A stretch of DNA of 45,537 bases from Actinomycetota bacterium. GTDB taxonomy: Bacteria; Actinomycetota; Thermoleophilia; Solirubrobacterales; Solirubrobacteraceae. The first letter of the stretch is position 1. The number at the start of each line of letters is the position of its first letter. A program made the translations under genes and the position numbers. The stretch spans positions 1 to 45,537 of the forward strand of contig SYBY01000187.1 in the NCBI GenBank assembly GCA_005788585.1, given 5' to 3'. Below are positions 36,701 to 45,537 of this stretch, piece after piece. The notes under the pieces were generated by a model. It worked only from the letters and a program-made list of their open reading frames with translations. It was not told the DNA's origin and did not search any database.

Positions 36701-37573
36701 ATGACGCAGGCCCAGCAGGAGTGGCGCGCCGACAGGCTCGGCGCGTGGACGGACATCAAGGAGCACGAGATCACCGCGGACGCGACGATCGCGTACGCGC
36801 AGGCGACGAACTCGCCGATCGTGCCGCAGCTCGACGGCGAGGTCGCGCCGCCCGTGTACGCGATCGTGCCGCCGTTCGGTCAGCTCGGCGAGGCGATGGC
36901 GGGCATGGTGCCGACGGAGGTCCTCATGAGCGTTGTCCACGGCGAGCAGGACATGCGCTTCCACCAGCCGATCGTTCCCGGCATGACGCTGCGCACCCGC
37001 GCCTCGGTCGCCGGCGTGCGGCCCGCGCGCAGCGGCGTGACGGTCCACATCCTCGTCGAGACGACGACCGCCGACGGCGCGCCGGTGAACGGCCAGTCGA
37101 TGGTCGCGTTCTTCCGGGGGGCCGAGGGCGCGCTGGACGTCGGCGAGCAGGCGCCGCCGCATCGCATCGGCGTCGACGAGCGCTCGGAGGACCCGGTCGC
37201 GACGGTCACGCAGGCGTTCGACGCCGACCAGACGTTCCGTTACGCCGACGTGTCGGGCGACCACATGCCGATCCACAAGGACGAGGAGTTCGCGAAGAAG
37301 GTCGGCCTGCCGGGGATCATCATCCACGGGCTCTGCACTATGGCGTTCAACAGCAACGCGATCGTCGCGGGGTGCTGCGGCGGGGACACCGCGCGCCTGA
37401 AGCGCCTCGCCGTGCGGTTCTCCCGGCCGGCGCTCCCGGGCCAGACGCTCACGACCCGCATCTGGCAGGTGCTCGACCCGCCGGCCGGCCGGCTCGCGTA
37501 CAGCTTCGAGGCGGCGAACGACGCGGGCGACATCGTCGTGAAGGACGGTCTCGCCGAGGTCGAGGCCGCCTGA
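36701..37573 (+). CDS. MaoC family enoyl-CoA hydratase-like protein (double hotdog)
   Basis: The 290-residue protein has two hotdog halves. The N-terminal half carries HGEQDMRFHQPIVPGMTLRTRASV, and the C-terminal half the hydratase-2 motif YADVSGDHMPIHKDEEFAKKVGLPGIIIHGLCTMAF near residue 180, with Asp and His of the active site. This is the layout of R-specific 2-enoyl-CoA hydratases, including those acting on bulky sterol-derived CoA esters. It lies at the end of the coupled beta-oxidation set, directly before a broken TetR gene. Confidence 0.9.
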   Translation: MTQAQQEWRADRLGAWTDIKEHEITADATIAYAQATNSPIVPQLDGEVAPPVYAIVPPFGQLGEAMAGMVPTEVLMSVVHGEQDMRFHQPIVPGMTLRTRASVAGVRPARSGVTVHILVETTTADGAPVNGQSMVAFFRGAEGALDVGEQAPPHRIGVDERSEDPVATVTQAFDADQTFRYADVSGDHMPIHKDEEFAKKVGLPGIIIHGLCTMAFNSNAIVAGCCGGDTARLKRLAVRFSRPALPGQTLTTRIWQVLDPPAGRLAYSFEAANDAGDIVVKDGLAEVEAA

Positions 37574-37620
37574 GCGGGGCTCCGGTGCCGGCTCGGCGAT
37601 CGATATCGTCGGGCCGGCCT

Positions 37621-38220
37621 GTGGCCCCGCCGAAGCAGAAGGACACCCCGCCGCGCCAGCGCGCGAAGCGCATGGCGCCCGAGGCGCGGCGCGAGCAGAT
37701 CCTGCAGGTGGCGACCGAGGTGTTCCGCGAGCGTCGTACGGCGAGGTGTCGCTGGACGAGTCGCCGAGGCCGCCGTCATCGCCCGCGGGCTCAGCAACCA
37801 TCACTTCGGGACAAAGCGCGACCTGTACGCCGAGGTCGTGAAGCGGATCATGGGCGTCCCGGAGATGCCGGTGCCCGAGTACGTGCAGGGCGCGACGCTG
37901 CGCGACCGGCTCGACGAGCGCGTCGGCCGCTGGCTCGGCGCCGATCGAAAGCAACCGCGACACCTGGCTCGGCGCCACGGGGATGTCCGGGATGGGCGAT
38001 CCCGAGATCTCGCAGATCACCGAGGAGGCGCGTGAGCTCGGCGGGCGCCGCGTGGTGCAGATCATGGGGCTCGGCCCGGTCGACGAGCTCAGCCGCAGCG
38101 GATGGGCGTCATCCGCGCGTGGGGCGCGCTGGCCGAGGGCGCGGTCGGGCAGTGGCTCGAGTACGACCGCCTCACGCGCGAGCAGGTGCACGCGCTCGTT
38201 GTGACGACGGGCTCGCGTCA
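37621..38220 (+). pseudogene. TetR-family regulator, four frame changes
   Basis: Reading from GTG 37621, RREQILQVATEVFRER is the first helix. Frame changes near 37733, 37761, 37942 and 38096 are needed to follow SYGEVSLDE, then VAEAAVIARGLSNHHFGTKRDLYAEVV (the DNA-recognition helix), then IESNRDTWLGATGMSGMGDPEISQITEEARE, then RMGVIRAWGALAEGAVGQWLEYDRLTREQ. The order matches the paralogue at 39753 throughout. The shifts are three single-base losses and one gain. The 3' end runs into the monooxygenase gene. No functional repressor can be made. Confidence 0.8.
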
Positions 38221-39720
38221 GCTGACGAGCTCGGCGGGCTGCTCCGGCACGGCACCCGGCCGGACGATGTCGAAGTGCTCGGGGATGGGGTGCGCGAGCA
38301 TCTCGCGGTGGCGCTTGGCCGTCCACGGCCAGAGCTGCACGTTGCCTTCGGCGTCGTGATACCAGCTGCGGCAGCCGGTGTCCCACACGGTGTTCGGGAT
38401 CGCGGCGCGCAGGTCGCGGTAGTATGCGTCGGTCGCCTCCTCGCGCGGCGCGACGGCGGCGACCCGTCCCGCGCTCATCTGCTCGAGCCACTGCATGATG
38501 AAGTGGACCTGCGTCTCGGCGATCCGGATGAGCGAGTAGTTGCCCACCGGGCTGTGCGGGCCCTGGAGCATGAAGAGGTTCGGGAAGCCCGGGAGCGCGA
38601 CCGAGCGGTACGCGCGCGGGCCGTCCTTCCACGCCTCCTCGAGCGTCAGGCCGTCCGTGCCCGTGACGCGCATCGGTCGCATGAACGCGCTCGCGTCGAA
38701 GCCGGTCGCGTAGACGATGACGTCGGCGGGATGCAGGACGCCGTCGGCCGTGCGGACGCCGTCGGGCTCGATCCGCTCGATGCCCTCGGTGACGAGGTCG
38801 ACGTCGGGGCGCTGCAGCGCCGTGAGGTAGTTCGGGGCGACGACGAGCCGTTTGCACAGCGGCTGGTAGTCCGGCTCGATCTTCGACCGCAGCTCCGGGT
38901 CCTTGACGTGGTACTCGAAGTTCCGCCGCGCGATGCCCTGACAGACGCGGCGTGCGAGCCCCGGCTCGACGACGCCCTGCGCGAGCCAGTCGAATATGAC
39001 GGCGCGGAGCAGGTGGTACGAGACGTAGTTGAGCTTCGGGAAGCGCCGCCGCAGCGCGCGGCCGAGGCGGCTGTAGCGCGGGTTGCCCATCTCTACGACC
39101 CAGTGGCGTGAGCGCTGGTAGGCGTCGATGTGGCTCGCTGTGCCGGCGAGTGCCCCGACGATCTGCGCGCTCGTCGAGCCGGTGCCGATGACGGCGAGGC
39201 GCTTGCCGGTGACGTCGACGTCGTGCCGCCACCGGGCCGAGTGGAACGACGGGCCGGCGAACGTGTCCATGCCCTCGATGCGCGGCATCCGCGGGTGGTG
39301 CAGCACGCCGGTGGCGGAGACGACGACGTCCGCGACGTGCTCCTCGCCGTCGGCGGTGCGCAGGCGCCAGTGGTTGTCCTCCCAGCGCGCCTCGGTCACC
39401 TCGGCGCCGAAGCGGATGTGCGGTTCGAGCGCCCGGTCGGCGACGACCTTGCGGATGTAGCGGTGGATCTCCCGTCCGGGGGCGTAGAGGTGCGACCAGT
39501 TCGCGTTCGGCGCGTCGTGGAACTGGTAGAAGCGCCCGGGGACGTCGCAGGTGAGTCCCGGGTACTGGTTCTCGCGCCAGGTCCCGCCGACGTCCTGGGC
39601 CTTCTCGAAGATCCTGAAGTCCCGCATGCCCGCGTCCTGGAGGGCCATCGCCATCGCGAGACCGGAGAGGCCGGAACCGATGATCGCGACACGCGGTCCG
39701 GCCGAAGTGGAGCGGCTCAT
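38218..39720 (-). CDS. Baeyer-Villiger-type flavin monooxygenase
   Basis: The 500-residue flavoprotein has N-terminal FAD motif IIGSGLSGLAMAMAL near residue 13, GGTWRENQYPGLTCDVPGRFYQF near 45, and the Baeyer-Villiger fingerprint FAGPSFHSARW (FxGxxxHxxxW) near 155. The NADPH motif IGTGSTSAQIV lies near 178, and VYATGFDASAFMRP is the second ATG motif. The type I BVMO family inserts oxygen next to a ketone, giving an ester or lactone. It is divergent from the TetR-like gene at 39753, its likely former regulator, and converges on the broken TetR at 37621. Confidence 0.92.
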   Translation of the reverse strand: MSRSTSAGPRVAIIGSGLSGLAMAMALQDAGMRDFRIFEKAQDVGGTWRENQYPGLTCDVPGRFYQFHDAPNANWSHLYAPGREIHRYIRKVVADRALEPHIRFGAEVTEARWEDNHWRLRTADGEEHVADVVVSATGVLHHPRMPRIEGMDTFAGPSFHSARWRHDVDVTGKRLAVIGTGSTSAQIVGALAGTASHIDAYQRSRHWVVEMGNPRYSRLGRALRRRFPKLNYVSYHLLRAVIFDWLAQGVVEPGLARRVCQGIARRNFEYHVKDPELRSKIEPDYQPLCKRLVVAPNYLTALQRPDVDLVTEGIERIEPDGVRTADGVLHPADVIVYATGFDASAFMRPMRVTGTDGLTLEEAWKDGPRAYRSVALPGFPNLFMLQGPHSPVGNYSLIRIAETQVHFIMQWLEQMSAGRVAAVAPREEATDAYYRDLRAAIPNTVWDTGCRSWYHDAEGNVQLWPWTAKRHREMLAHPIPEHFDIVRPGAVPEQPAELVS

Positions 39721-39752
39721 GGCCTTGACGGTACCCTATACGCGAGCGGCCA

Positions 39753-40343
39753 ATGACTGCTGGCGAAGCAGCAACACGAGAGGTCCGCATCCTCGAAGCC
39801 GCGACGCGGCTCTTCCACGAGCGTCCGTACGAGGACGTGTCGCTCTACGCGGTCGCCGACGTCGCGCGCGGGCTCATCAACCACTACTTCGGCACGAAGC
39901 GCGGGCTGTACCTCGAGGTCGTCCGCGAGGTCGCGCGCGTCGAATCGTTCCCCGTGCCGGACTACGTCCAGGGCGCCACGCCGCCCGCCCGCCTGCTTGA
40001 GAGCCTGGAGACCTGGCTCGACCTCATCGAGCGCGACCGCGAGGTCTGGCAGATGTCCCTGCGCGCCGCCACGAGCATGGGCGACGGCGAGATCGCCGCG
40101 ATCATCGAGGAGGCGCGCGAGCAGACGGCGCAGCGCCTCGTCGCCGTGATCGGCCTCGGCCCGGTCGGCGACCTGCCGCCCGAGACGTTCGCGACCGTGC
40201 GCCCGTGACGGGGGTTCGGCGAGGTCGTCGTGCAGCAGTGGCTGCAGTACGGCCGGCTCACCCGCGAGCAGGCGCAGAACCTCATGATCGACACGATCAT
40301 GCCGGGGGTCGACCGGCTCACGGCGGGCGTCGCGTCGGCGTAG
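39753..40343 (+). pseudogene. TetR-family regulator with in-frame stop
   Basis: ATG 39753 gives REVRILEAATRLFHERPYEDVSL and ARGLINHYFGTKRGLYLEVV, a TetR DNA-binding domain that is a paralogue of 37621-38220. The frame stops at TGA 40206-40208 after ETFATVRP. The same frame continues RGFGEVVVQQWLQYGRLTREQAQNLMIDTIM to TAG 40343, matching the paralogue's C-terminal helices. So the ligand/dimer domain is cut by about 45 residues. The DNA-binding domain also seems to lack two or three residues after AVADV. If translated, the product is 39753-40208 (151 aa). Confidence 0.7.
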
Positions 40344-40992
40344 CGGCGTCAGCCGTCCGCGTCATCCCTTGCAGGAGCAGTTCCACCGTGTGGTCGGCGA
40401 ACCGGTCGATGAGTTCGTCGTTGAGCGTTTCGCCGGTGTCGTGCACCCACGAGTGCGCGGAGAACAGGAACTCGCACATCCCGACGATGGAGAACAGCAG
40501 GAGCGTCGGGTCGATCCCCGAGCGGAACGCGCCCTGCTCGACGCCCTCCTTGAGCAGGTCCTCGTAGAACGCGATCGTCGGGCGGGCGACCGTCTGTGCC
40601 ATGCCGGTGGCGGTCGCATCGCCGGCGGCGATCCGCTCGCTCAGCGAGCTCATGTACGGGAAACGGACGAAGTTGCGCACCATCGCGCGGACGTGCAGCG
40701 CCAGCGCCTCCTGCGGCGGCAGACCGAGTTCGATCAGGCGCTGCTCCTCGCCCATCATCTGGGAGACCGCGCGCTCCCCGAGCGCCTCGAGCAGGCCGGC
40801 CTTGCTCCCGAAGCAGTAGCTCACCATCGCGACGCGCACATCGGCGCGCTCGCAGATCTGGCTCACCGACGGCTCCTCGCCGCCGTGTTCGAAGAGCAGC
40901 TCGTGCGTGGCCTGCAGCAGCTTCTCGCGCGTGATCTCCGCGCCGCGGGGCGGAAGATCGGGCGGGGGAAGCGCTCCTGCGGACGTCGACAT
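40318..40992 (-). CDS. TetR-family transcriptional regulator
   Basis: The intact 224-residue regulator begins with a Pro-rich lead, then ITREKLLQATHELLFEHGGEEPSVSQICERADVRVAMVSYCFGSKAGLLEAL (about residues 20-71), the TetR helix-turn-helix. The remainder is the helical ligand domain. It is divergent from the acyl-CoA dehydrogenase at 41042 with only 49 bases between; the tandem operators lie there, so it very likely represses itself and that operon, perhaps relieved by an acyl-CoA. Its 3' end overlaps the broken TetR by 26 bases. Confidence 0.9.
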   Translation of the reverse strand: MSTSAGALPPPDLPPRGAEITREKLLQATHELLFEHGGEEPSVSQICERADVRVAMVSYCFGSKAGLLEALGERAVSQMMGEEQRLIELGLPPQEALALHVRAMVRNFVRFPYMSSLSERIAAGDATATGMAQTVARPTIAFYEDLLKEGVEQGAFRSGIDPTLLLFSIVGMCEFLFSAHSWVHDTGETLNDELIDRFADHTVELLLQGMTRTADAATPTRRPP

Positions 40993-41011
40993 CGGCGCTC
41001 ATTCTCGCATA

Positions 41012-41052
41012 TTGATTGAACGACCATCCAATTTTGATTGAATGTCCGTTCA
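41012..41052. promoter_or_regulatory. Tandem TetR-type operators
   Basis: TTGATTGAACGACC (41012-41025) and TTGATTGAATGTCC (41034-41047) are direct repeats with a 22-base period, two helical turns. Each holds an imperfect dyad, TGAACGACCATCCA and TGAATGTCCGTTCA, of consensus TGAAYGWCCRTYCA. They fill the gap between the divergent TetR and acyl-CoA dehydrogenase genes, and the second overlaps the first ATG of the latter. Confidence 0.7.
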
Positions 41053-42235
41053 TATGACCGCCCGCACCGACGACATCGCCCTTCCGCTCGTCCCGAGCGA
41101 CGAGGAACTGGCAATCCGGACGTCCGTCCGCGAGATCGTCGAGGGCTTCGGCCCCGACTACGCCCGCACGTGTTACGAGGCGGGCGAGCCGCCGAGCGCG
41201 ATGTGGAAGGCGCTCGCCGAGCAGGGCTTCGTCGGCATCAACGTGCCCGAGGAGTGGGGCGGCGGCGGCCTGGGCATGTGGGGCCTGCAGCTCGTCGGCG
41301 AGGAGCTCGCCGCGGCCGGGGGCGCGACGCTCATGCTGGTCGTCTCCTCGGCGATGTCCGGCTCGATCCTGCCGCGCCACGGCACCGAGGCGCAGAAGGA
41401 ACGTTGGCTGCGCGGTGTCGCGGCGGGCACCACGAAGATCGCGTTCGCGATCACCGAGCCGGACGCCGGCACGAACAGCCACAACCTCCGCACCGAGCTG
41501 CGCCGGGACGGTGGCAGCTACCTCCTGCGCGGCCAGAAGACGTACATCTCCGGGGTCGAGGACGCGGAGGGCATCCTCGTGGTGTCCCGCCTGCGCCACG
41601 ACGACGGGAAGCTCAGCAAGCCGACGCTCGCGATCATCGACGTCGACGGCCCCGGGTTCTCCCGCGACGAGATCCCGATGCCGTACCTCGGGCCGGACAA
41701 GCAGTGGACGCTGTACTTCGACGACGTCGTCGTCCCGGCCGACCGGCTGCTCGGCGGCGAGGAGGCCGGCCTCGGCGTGCTCTTCGACGCGCTGAACCCC
41801 GAGCGGATCATCGCCGCGGCGCTGGCGAACGGCATGGCGCGCCGCGCGATCGACCAGGCCGCGAAGTACGCCAACGAGCGCGAGGTGTGGGGCCAGCCGA
41901 TCGGCGCCCACCAGTCCGTCGCGCACCCGCTCGCCGAGGCGAAGGTCGAGATGGAGATGACGCGCCTCATGACGCAGAAGGCCGCCGTGCTCTTCGACGC
42001 GGGCTCACCGCTCGCGGGCGAGGCGTCGAACATGGCGAAGTACGGGGCGGCCAAGGCGGCGGTCCACGCGGTCGACGCCGGCATCCAGGCGCACGGCGGC
42101 AACGGCTTCGCGCTGGAGTACGGCATGTCGGACATGTGGTGGCCGGCGCGCCTCATGCGCACCGCGCCGGTGAGCGAGCAGATGGTGCTCAACCACGTGG
42201 CCCAGCACAGCCTCGGTCTGCCGAAGTCCTACTAG
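41042..42235 (+). CDS. Acyl-CoA dehydrogenase
   Basis: Two in-frame ATGs exist, 41042 (MSVHMTARTDD) and 41054 (MTARTDD). The first lies inside an operator half-site and neither has a clear ribosome site, so 41054 is plausible. The protein has about 397 residues, with PEEWGGGGLG near 70, IAFAITEPDAGTNSHNLRTE near 132, KTYISGVEDAEGILVV near 166, NEREVWGQPIGAHQSVAHPLAEAK near 280 and IQAHGGNGFALEYG near 350. It is first in an operon with an SDR and an acyl-CoA carboxylase, like isovaleryl- or citronellyl-CoA dehydrogenases of those pathways. Confidence 0.92.
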   Translation: MSVHMTARTDDIALPLVPSDEELAIRTSVREIVEGFGPDYARTCYEAGEPPSAMWKALAEQGFVGINVPEEWGGGGLGMWGLQLVGEELAAAGGATLMLVVSSAMSGSILPRHGTEAQKERWLRGVAAGTTKIAFAITEPDAGTNSHNLRTELRRDGGSYLLRGQKTYISGVEDAEGILVVSRLRHDDGKLSKPTLAIIDVDGPGFSRDEIPMPYLGPDKQWTLYFDDVVVPADRLLGGEEAGLGVLFDALNPERIIAAALANGMARRAIDQAAKYANEREVWGQPIGAHQSVAHPLAEAKVEMEMTRLMTQKAAVLFDAGSPLAGEASNMAKYGAAKAAVHAVDAGIQAHGGNGFALEYGMSDMWWPARLMRTAPVSEQMVLNHVAQHSLGLPKSY

Positions 42236-42244
42236 GTGCGTCTG

Positions 42245-43054
42245 ATGCTCGACGGGCAGGTCGCGATCGTGACGGGCGGCGGGTCCGGTATCGGCCGGGC
42301 CACGGCGCTGGAGCTGGCAGGCAACGGGGCGACGGTGGTCGTCTGCGGCCGCCGCCAGGAGCCTCTGGACGAGACGGCTGCGCTCGACGAGCGCGGCGCC
42401 ATCGAGGGCATCACCTGCGACATCCGCGAGGAGGACCAGGTCGACGCGCTCGTCGATGAGACGCTGCGCCGCCACGGGCGCATCGACATCCTCGTCAACA
42501 ACGCGGGCGGCCAGTTCCTCAGCCCGGCCGAGGACATCACGCCGAAGGGCTTTCGCACCGTCGTGCGGCTCAACCTCGAGGGCACGTGGCTCATGACCCA
42601 CGCGGTCGCGACGAAGGCGTTCATCCCCGGGGGGAATGGTGGCCGGGTCGTCAGCGTCACGCTCACGCCGCATACCGGGCTGGCCGGCATGGCGCACTCG
42701 TCGGCCGCGCGCGCCGGGGTGGAGAACCTCATGAAGGTGCTTGCCATCGAGTGGGCGCGGTTCGGCATCAAGCTCAGCGCCGTCGCCCCGGGCGTCGTCG
42801 CCACCGAAACGTTCCTGACGAAGTACCCCGCGGCGTTCCGCGACCACTACACCGCGAGCGTGCTCGCCGGGGAGCTCGTCACGCCGGAGGAGGTGGCGCA
42901 GACGATCGCGTTCGTCGTGTCGCCGGCCGGCCGGGCGATCAGCGGCAGCGTCATCAACGTCGACCACGGCCACGACGTCTCGCAGGTCCGCTACCCGCCG
43001 CGCGAGATCGCCACCGAGCGTGGCAGCATCGAGCAGGAAGCCCGGCGCGCATGA
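42245..43054 (+). CDS. SDR, dienoyl-CoA reductase-like, lacking the usual Tyr and Lys
   Basis: ATG 42245, with AGGTG seven bases upstream, gives 269 residues; a GTG at 42236 is also in frame. The nucleotide motif VTGGGSGIGRATAL and NNAGGQFLSP are normal. Where YxxxK is expected the sequence reads MAHSSAARAGVENLM, with no Tyr and Arg instead of Lys. The dienoyl-CoA reductase position that carries Tyr is Thr (SVTLTPHTG). The segment order VEWG/VAPG is kept. It may act on an enoyl- or dienoyl-CoA by another mechanism. Its stop overlaps the carboxylase ATG (ATGA). Confidence 0.85.
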   Translation: MLDGQVAIVTGGGSGIGRATALELAGNGATVVVCGRRQEPLDETAALDERGAIEGITCDIREEDQVDALVDETLRRHGRIDILVNNAGGQFLSPAEDITPKGFRTVVRLNLEGTWLMTHAVATKAFIPGGNGGRVVSVTLTPHTGLAGMAHSSAARAGVENLMKVLAIEWARFGIKLSAVAPGVVATETFLTKYPAAFRDHYTASVLAGELVTPEEVAQTIAFVVSPAGRAISGSVINVDHGHDVSQVRYPPREIATERGSIEQEARRA

Positions 43055-44652
43055 CCGTCCTGGCCACGACTGTCGACCCCGCGTCGGCGGACTACACGCG
43101 CAAGCGCGACGGAATGCTCGAGCTCGTCGGTCAGCTCGACGAGCTGCTCGAGCAGGTGCGCGGCGGCGGCGGCGAGCGCTACGTCGAGCGCCACCGCTCC
43201 CGCGGAAAGCTGCTGCCCCGCGAGCGCATCGAGCTGCTGCTCGACCGTGACAGCGCGTTCCTCGAGCTCAGCCCGTTCGCCGCGTACGAGACGCAGTTCG
43301 CCGTCGGCGCGAGCACGATCACCGGCATCGGTGTCGTCGAGGGCGTCGAGTGCGTGGTCACCGCGAGCGAGGCGACGGTGAAGGGCGGGACGATGAACCC
43401 GTACACGCTGCGCAAGGTCATGCGCGCGATGGACGTCGCGCAGGAGAACCGGCTGCCGTTCATCAGCCTCGTCGAGTCCGGCGGCGCGGACCTGCCGACG
43501 CAGGGCGAGACGTTCGTCCCCGGCGGGGCGGGCTTCCGCCGGCAGGCCGAGATGTCGCGCGCGGGGATCCCGAACATCGCCGTCGTCTTCGGCAACGCGA
43601 CGGCCGGCGGCGCGTACACGCCCGGCATGGCGGACTTCACGATCTTCATCAAGGACCGCTCCAAGGTCTTCCTCGGCGGGCCGCCGCTCGTGAAGATGGC
43701 GACGGGCGAGGAGTCCGACGACGAGTCGCTCGGCGGCGCGGAGATGCACGCGCGCGTATCCGGCCTGGCCGACTACCTCGCGGTGGACGAGCCCGACGCG
43801 CTGCGCCTGTGTCGCCAGGTCGTGCGCCGCCTGAACTGGCGCAAGCGCGGGCCGGGTGCGACGGAGCTCCCGGTCGCCGAGCCGCTGCACGACGCCGAGG
43901 AGCTCGCGGGGATCGCGTCGATCGACCTCAAGGAGGCGTTCGACATGCGCGAGGTCATCGCGCGCGCCGTCGACGGCTCGGAGTACCACGAGTTCACGCC
44001 GGCCTCCGGCGCCGCGCTCACCACCGGGTGGGCGTCGATCCACGGCTTCGGAGTCGGGATCATCGGCAACGTCCAGGGGATCCTCTTCAGCGAGGAGGCC
44101 CAGAAGGCGACGCAGTTCATCCAGCTGTGCAACCAGGCCGGCGTGCCGATCCTGTTCCTGCACAACGTGACCGGCTACATGGTCGGCGCGCAGTACGAAC
44201 AGGGCGGGATCATCAAGCACGGCGCGCAGATGATCCACGCGGTGTCGAACTCCACGGTGCCGCACATCTCGGTGATCGTCGGCGGCTCGTACGGGGCCGG
44301 CAACTACGGGATGAGCGGGCACGGCTACCGGCCGCGGTTCGTCTTCACCTGGCCGAACGCGAAGATCGCCGTGATGGGCGGCGCGCAGCTCGCCGGGGTG
44401 CTGTCGATCGTCGCCCGGGCCGCGGCCGAGGCGCGCGGCAAGCCGTACGACGAGGACGCCGACGCGATGATGCGCAAGGCCGTCGAGGAGCAGATCGAGC
44501 GCGAGTCGCTCGCCCTGCCGATGTCGGGCCGCGTGTTCGACGATGGGATCATCGACCCGCGCGACACGCGCACCGTCCTGGGCATCGCGCTATCCGCGTG
44601 CCATTCCGAGACCATCGAGGGCGCCGAGGGCTACGGCGTCTTCCGGATGTGA
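43051..44652 (+). CDS. Acyl-CoA carboxylase, carboxyltransferase (beta) subunit
   Basis: The 533-residue subunit has [35 protein letters not shown] at the N-terminus, then [43 protein letters not shown] near 110, and [16 protein letters not shown] near 180. The C-terminal crotonase-like half has [53 protein letters not shown] near 370. It most resembles methylcrotonyl- and geranyl-CoA carboxylase beta subunits by eye, but substrate cannot be decided. It transfers CO2 from carboxybiotin to an acyl-CoA. The partner subunit starts six bases later. Confidence 0.92.
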   Translation: MTVLATTVDPASADYTRKRDGMLELVGQLDELLEQVRGGGGERYVERHRSRGKLLPRERIELLLDRDSAFLELSPFAAYETQFAVGASTITGIGVVEGVECVVTASEATVKGGTMNPYTLRKVMRAMDVAQENRLPFISLVESGGADLPTQGETFVPGGAGFRRQAEMSRAGIPNIAVVFGNATAGGAYTPGMADFTIFIKDRSKVFLGGPPLVKMATGEESDDESLGGAEMHARVSGLADYLAVDEPDALRLCRQVVRRLNWRKRGPGATELPVAEPLHDAEELAGIASIDLKEAFDMREVIARAVDGSEYHEFTPASGAALTTGWASIHGFGVGIIGNVQGILFSEEAQKATQFIQLCNQAGVPILFLHNVTGYMVGAQYEQGGIIKHGAQMIHAVSNSTVPHISVIVGGSYGAGNYGMSGHGYRPRFVFTWPNAKIAVMGGAQLAGVLSIVARAAAEARGKPYDEDADAMMRKAVEEQIERESLALPMSGRVFDDGIIDPRDTRTVLGIALSACHSETIEGAEGYGVFRM

Positions 44653-44657
44653 GGCCG

Positions 44658-45537
44658 ATGACGACGATTCGCACCCTCCTCGTCGCCAATCGTGGCGAGA
44701 TCGCCTGCCGCATCATCCGCACCGCGCGGGAGATGGGCATCGCCACCGCGGCGGTGTACTCGGACGCCGACGCGGACATGCCGTTCGTCGCGCTCGCTGA
44801 CGTCGCGGTGCGGCTCGGCGGGCACTCGCCCGCGGAGTCCTACCTGCGCGGCGACGCGATCATCGACGCCGCGCGGCGCACCGGGGCCGACGCGATCCAT
44901 CCGGGCTACGGGGTCCTCGCCGAGAACGCCGGATTCGCGCGGGCGTGCGCGGACGCGGGGATCGTGTTCGTCGGCCCGTCGCCGGACGCGATCGAGCGGA
45001 TGGGATCGAAGCTTGGGGCCAAGCGGCTGCTGGCCGACGCGGGGGTGCCGGTCCTGCCGGACATCGACGCCAGCGGGCTGGAGGGCGACGCACTGCGCGA
45101 GGCCGCGGAGCGGGTCGGGTATCCCCTGCTCGTCAAGCCGTCCGCAGGGGGCGGCGGCAAGGGCATGCGTGTGGTTGCAGGAGCGGGGGAGCTCGAAGCG
45201 GCAGTGGTGTCGTCGCGCCGGCTGGCGGCCGAGGCCTTTGGGGACGACACGCTGCTGCTCGAGCGCTACGTCGCATCGGGGCGGCACGTCGAGATCCAGA
45301 TCCTCGGCGACACGCACGGCACGGTCACGCACCTGGGCGAGCGCGAGTGCTCGGTCCAGCGGCGGCACCAGAAGATCCTGGAGGAGTCGCCGTCGCCGGT
45401 GGTCGACGCCGAGCTGCGCGCGCGGCTGGGCGCGGCGGCGGTCGCGGCGGGCGAGGCGATCGACTACGTCGGCGCGGGGACCGTGGAGTTCCTGCTGGCG
45501 CCCGATGGCGGGTTCTTCTTCCTGGAGGTCAACACGC
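44658..45537 (+). CDS. Biotin carboxylase (alpha) subunit of acyl-CoA carboxylase, 3' truncated by window
   Basis: From ATG 44658 the visible 293 residues are the biotin carboxylase domain: [21 protein letters not shown] at the start, [38 protein letters not shown] near 80, the ATP-grasp loop [14 protein letters not shown] near 160, and [32 protein letters not shown] and FFFLEVNT. The biotin-carrier domain and stop lie beyond the right edge. It is the last visible gene of the operon starting at 41042 and pairs with the carboxyltransferase. Confidence 0.93.
   Translation, partial: MTTIRTLLVANRGEIACRIIRTAREMGIATAAVYSDADADMPFVALADVAVRLGGHSPAESYLRGDAIIDAARRTGADAIHPGYGVLAENAGFARACADAGIVFVGPSPDAIERMGSKLGAKRLLADAGVPVLPDIDASGLEGDALREAAERVGYPLLVKPSAGGGGKGMRVVAGAGELEAAVVSSRRLAAEAFGDDTLLLERYVASGRHVEIQILGDTHGTVTHLGERECSVQRRHQKILEESPSPVVDAELRARLGAAAVAAGEAIDYVGAGTVEFLLAPDGGFFFLEVNT

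Noticed and set aside
36578..39790. Minus-strand open frame of 1070 codons
   Set aside because: It runs antisense to intact acyl-CoA dehydrogenase and MaoC genes and out of frame through the monooxygenase; Arg/Pro/Ala-rich composition marks it as a high-GC shadow.
40206..40208. TGA in a TetR gene as a selenocysteine codon
   Set aside because: TetR proteins have no selenocysteine, no insertion element hairpin is apparent, and the paralogue shows ordinary residues there. A nonsense mutation is simpler.

Overview
The window looks like chromosomal DNA of a high-GC actinobacterium. The gene families (an RNase HI with a small DRR-motif partner, secreted 'DPxGGP...C' and 'DHYH' proteins, and many lipid-catabolism genes) suggest the Thermoleophilia/Solirubrobacterales. 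That placement is an inference from gene content; no phylogeny was run.

Left part (1-11.8 kb) is ordinary chromosome with some unusual genes. It holds an RNase HI operon, a divergent MpaB/DUF2236 oxygenase and DUF5718 pair around an 18-bp palindrome, and a DHFR-like reductase. A tightly coupled four-gene minus-strand operon (7226 to 3256) follows: a secreted histidine-rich protein with an internal repeat, a ferric-reductase-like membrane protein, a small ferredoxin and an FAD-dependent ferredoxin reductase. It reads as an electron-transfer chain across the membrane and is the best candidate here for an undescribed system. Next come a PilZ protein, a two-module secreted protein, an AlkD-like glycosylase, a PIN-domain protein and a GFA-family protein.

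Middle part (11.8-28.8 kb) is an accessory region with much gene decay. It contains small orphan genes, two decayed genes, an apparent in-frame fusion of two secreted proteins, and an AlbA_2/Schlafen-like gene. An IS21-family element (istA/istB with paired 25-bp-spaced terminal repeats) follows. It sits in the 3' end of a type III restriction-modification locus whose res gene is frameshifted and whose mod gene lacks the 5' half carrying DPPY. A metallo-hydrolase coupled to a frameshifted MMPL exporter, and a hotdog protein coupled to a BtrH_N/DUF4872 protein, close the region.

Right part (28.9-45.5 kb) is a catabolic cluster for a hydrophobic carboxylic acid or a precursor of one. It encodes a cytochrome P450, a transglutaminase-like protein, an acyl-CoA synthetase, two SDRs, an SCP-x-type thiolase, an acyl-CoA dehydrogenase, a MaoC hydratase and a Baeyer-Villiger-type monooxygenase. 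A second operon, behind tandem TetR-type operators, has an acyl-CoA dehydrogenase, an unusual SDR and both subunits of a biotin-dependent acyl-CoA carboxylase; the biotin carboxylase runs off the right edge. Together they suggest oxidation and CoA activation, beta-oxidation, and a carboxylation step as in leucine or acyclic-terpene degradation. Two paralogous TetR genes in the cluster are broken, one by four frame changes and one by an in-frame stop, while all enzyme genes are intact. A third TetR gene is intact and lies beside the tandem operators.
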